Origin: a candidate division BRC1 bacterium HGW-BRC1-1
GTDB lineage: Bacteria > Sumerlaeota > Sumerlaeia > Sumerlaeales > Sumerlaeaceae
Assembly (NCBI GenBank): GCA_002842095.1
Contig: PHCB01000008.1
Coordinates: forward strand, 124,001-188,000
Direction of reading: 5' to 3'
DNA length: 64,000 bases
In this document: in pieces, positions 62,303-64,000 of the stretch
How the letters are laid out: every line of letters begins with the position of its first letter
Position numbering within the stretch: the first letter of the stretch is position 1
The notes under the pieces: generated by a model
The model's input: only the letters and a program-made list of their open reading frames with translations
Databases searched by the model: none
Told to the model about the DNA's origin: nothing
Translations under genes and position numbers: made by a program

Positions 62303-63435
62303 GGATCGCAATCGATGCGAGATATCTTGGCGAGGAATTCTCTGGCATCGGCGTCTATTCGCAAAATCTGGTGGAAGCTCTCGCGCGGGAGGAAACGACA
62401 CACGAGTTCGTGGTGTTCGTGCACAAGGATTTTCACGACAAGTTGGATGTGGGTGACAACTTCGAAGTCGTTTCCGAACGCGCCCGGCCAGTATCCATCA
62501 GAACTGTGGCGACCATGCAGGATGCCTTTCGGCGCCATGACATCGATCTTCTTCACTCTCTGTTTCCCCTTGTGCCTTTTGCGTGGCGCAAAAAACTTTT
62601 GCTCCATGTTCACGATCTGCAGCCCTTGTTAGATCCTGATTTTACCGGCAACCGCAGCCCCTGGCTTCGTTTTCTTTACGATTCATTTTATCAGTTTTCT
62701 TATCCCGCCGCATTGCGGCATGCCGATTACATCGCCTCGGATTCGTTTGCCACCAAAGCATCCATTCGGCGCTTGCTGCCTGAATGTGGCGAAAAAACGC
62801 TGGTGGTTTACGGAGGCGTGCCCGCGGAAGCGCGGGAGGTTCCGTCGGAGGATTTTATTAATCAGACCCGAAAAAAATACGATCTGCCCCAACGCTTCAT
62901 CTTTTACATTGGTTCCACCCGTCCCAATAAAAACCTGCTCAATATGCTGGAGGCGTTTGAAGATTATACACGCAAAAAGCCCGAGGACGAGGATTTGATC
63001 TGGGTTATGGTGGTCAATCAGGATCGGTTCTTCGAACCGATATTTGCACGCATTCGCGAGCGTGGATTGCTGGGCAGGGTCCGTATTCTCGAGCAGATCA
63101 GTGAGGCGGAGAAAGTCGCCTTTTATCGGATGGCATCGTTACTTTACTTCGTCACGAAGTTTGAAGGTTTCGGTCTTCCTGTTCTTGAGGCACAGGCTCA
63201 AAGCCTTCCGGTGTTGGCGTCAACCCACAGCGCCTTGCCCGAGGTGGCGGGGCGAGCGGCGATTCTCGTGGATGCCGATGAACCGGATGAAATCACCGCC
63301 GGTCTGGAGCGATTCTTCTCAGATCCGGATTTGCGAACGAAGATGATTGAAACGGGTTTGGAAAACGTGAAGCGCTTTACGTGGCAAAAAACAGCAAAAG
63401 ACGTGCTGGCCATGTATGATCATTTGTTCACGTGA
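62299..63435 (+). CDS. Glycosyltransferase, GT4 family
   Basis: The 378-aa GT-B enzyme begins MRIAIDARYLGEEFSGIGVYSQNLVEALA, a classical GT4 N-terminus, and has HDLQPLLDPDF, then FIFYIGSTRPNKNLLNMLEAFEDY and YRMASLLYFVTKFEGFGLPVLEAQAQSLPVLAS with the E-x7-E pair. It probably adds mannose or a similar sugar to a lipopolysaccharide or exopolysaccharide. It is coupled to the preceding glycosyltransferase (ATGA overlap) and is followed within 2 bp by kdtA. Confidence 0.92.
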   Translation: MRIAIDARYLGEEFSGIGVYSQNLVEALAREETTHEFVVFVHKDFHDKLDVGDNFEVVSERARPVSIRTVATMQDAFRRHDIDLLHSLFPLVPFAWRKKLLLHVHDLQPLLDPDFTGNRSPWLRFLYDSFYQFSYPAALRHADYIASDSFATKASIRRLLPECGEKTLVVYGGVPAEAREVPSEDFINQTRKKYDLPQRFIFYIGSTRPNKNLLNMLEAFEDYTRKKPEDEDLIWVMVVNQDRFFEPIFARIRERGLLGRVRILEQISEAEKVAFYRMASLLYFVTKFEGFGLPVLEAQAQSLPVLASTHSALPEVAGRAAILVDADEPDEITAGLERFFSDPDLRTKMIETGLENVKRFTWQKTAKDVLAMYDHLFT

Positions 63436-63436
63436 C

Positions 63437-64000
63437 ATGACCCCAACTTTTTTCGACATCATATATCTCGGCCTTGCCCCGGTCGTTATCCCCATTCTGG
63501 CGTGGCGCGCTTTGCGGAAGAAAAAATATCGTGAGAGCACTGCCGGCATGTTGGGCGGTCGCCTTGGGCAGGAAGACCCCGAGATGTGGCGTAATGGTTG
63601 CGTCTGGGTCCATTCCGTCAGCGTTGGCGAAACAATGGCGGCCAAAGCCATGATGCCCTTATTGAAGGCGCGATTCCCTGAACTACCTTTATTGGTAACC
63701 ACCGTCACGGAAACGGGTCAGGCGTTGGCGCGCTCGCTGGTGCCGGGGTGCGCAGATGCGGCGCGTTATTATCCGGCAGATTTTTCCTGGGTGGTAAAAA
63801 AGTTTGCCGACACTTACAAGCCCCGGATTTTCATCCTGATGGAGACTGAAATCTGGCCCAATGCCCTCATGCATCTGGCTGACCGGGGCACACGCATTGT
63901 CATGATGAATGGGCGGATCAGCGCGAAATCCTTTAAATCCTATAATCTGTTCAAGAAGGCTTTGCGGCAACCCTTGGGTGGGGTTCAGGCATTTTGCATG
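63437..64000 (+). CDS. waaA: 3-deoxy-D-manno-octulosonic acid (Kdo) transferase, partial
   Basis: The first 188 codons of WaaA/KdtA are present; the gene continues past the window. The enzyme moves Kdo from CMP-Kdo to lipid A precursors at the cytoplasmic membrane face. Visible features are an N-terminal membrane anchor (IIYLGLAPVVIPILAWRAL), the catalytic region VWVHSVSVGETMAAKAMMPLL with the conserved Glu, YYPADFSWVVKKFADTYKPRIFILMETEIWPN and MNGRISAKSFKSYNLF. It begins 1 bp after the preceding stop codon, so it is probably in the same operon. Confidence 0.95.
   Translation, partial: MTPTFFDIIYLGLAPVVIPILAWRALRKKKYRESTAGMLGGRLGQEDPEMWRNGCVWVHSVSVGETMAAKAMMPLLKARFPELPLLVTTVTETGQALARSLVPGCADAARYYPADFSWVVKKFADTYKPRIFILMETEIWPNALMHLADRGTRIVMMNGRISAKSFKSYNLFKKALRQPLGGVQAFCM

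Noticed and set aside
1..64000. CRISPR array, prompted by the CARF protein
   Set aside because: No regularly spaced repeat of 25-40 bp was seen anywhere in the window, and no other cas-like protein is encoded.
1..64000. Insertion sequences, integrases or attachment sites
   Set aside because: No transposase or integrase motif was found, and neither tRNA gene is followed by a visible duplicate of its 3' end.

Overview
The window comes from a compact, protein-dense bacterial chromosome (roughly 55-60% GC by eye, genetic code 11). Intergenic gaps are often only 2-20 bp and several genes overlap at ATGA or TGATG junctions. A Kdo-transferase gene (waaA/kdtA), O-antigen-ligase-like and glycosyltransferase genes and murC point to a diderm with lipopolysaccharide. 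Other traits are sigma-54 style regulators, a type II pseudopilin, a PknB-like kinase with one membrane span, a VIT/vWA secreted protein, a SpoIVB-type S55 peptidase in a genome with no visible sporulation genes, a TrpB2-type tryptophan synthase and LarB/LarC. This mix fits a poorly cultured phylum of the Sumerlaeota, Hydrogenedentota or Planctomycetota type. That placement is inference; no marker here settles it.

Layout. 1-10.9 kb: partial holB, an aldo/keto reductase, a sigma-70-family factor behind a sigma-54-like promoter, a fused radical SAM/DUF2344 protein, a histone-deacetylase-fold hydrolase, an orphan CARF protein of the TIGR02710 (Cas02710) type, murC and a glycosyltransferase. 11-19.4 kb: one reverse-strand run with a zinc-ribbon protein, a YkgJ-type protein, nuoJKLMN and a possible ferritin-like protein. 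19.5-28 kb: lipoprotein, FAH-family hydrolase, trpB2, a secreted protein, larC-larB and a Ser/Thr kinase. 28.3-37.8 kb: tRNA-Glu, a GH2 enzyme, a metallophosphoesterase, two MFS transporters, an unassigned protein and an ABC-2 permease. 37.8-42.5 kb: a secreted thioredoxin/PsbP-like protein, glgC, an NtrC-family regulator lacking its GAFTGA loop, and a thioesterase. 42.6-47 kb: two esterase-type hydrolases, a pseudopilin and a glycosyltransferase. 47-55 kb: a VIT/vWA protein, an alpha/beta hydrolase, an O-antigen-ligase-like protein, folK, tRNA-His and the S55 peptidase. 55-60 kb: dapB, a NUDIX gene, a broken PAS histidine kinase, its NtrC-type regulator and a second NUDIX gene. 59.9-64 kb: a solitary sdhB, then two glycosyltransferases and the start of kdtA.

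How the parts connect. Envelope functions recur: murC, dapB, kdtA, five glycosyltransferase or ligase genes, and secreted proteins. Energy metabolism is represented by the membrane arm of complex I and the Fe-S subunit of complex II, each separated from its usual partners. Regulation is the most distinctive theme. A likely sigma-54 promoter drives a sigma-70-family gene. One NtrC-type regulator keeps GSFTGA while its cognate kinase is disrupted, and a second NtrC-type regulator has lost the sigma-54 contact loop and sits upstream of glgC. I found no CRISPR array, insertion sequence, prophage or rRNA gene. The CARF protein without CRISPR context and the sigma-54 to sigma-70 arrangement are the best leads for something new.
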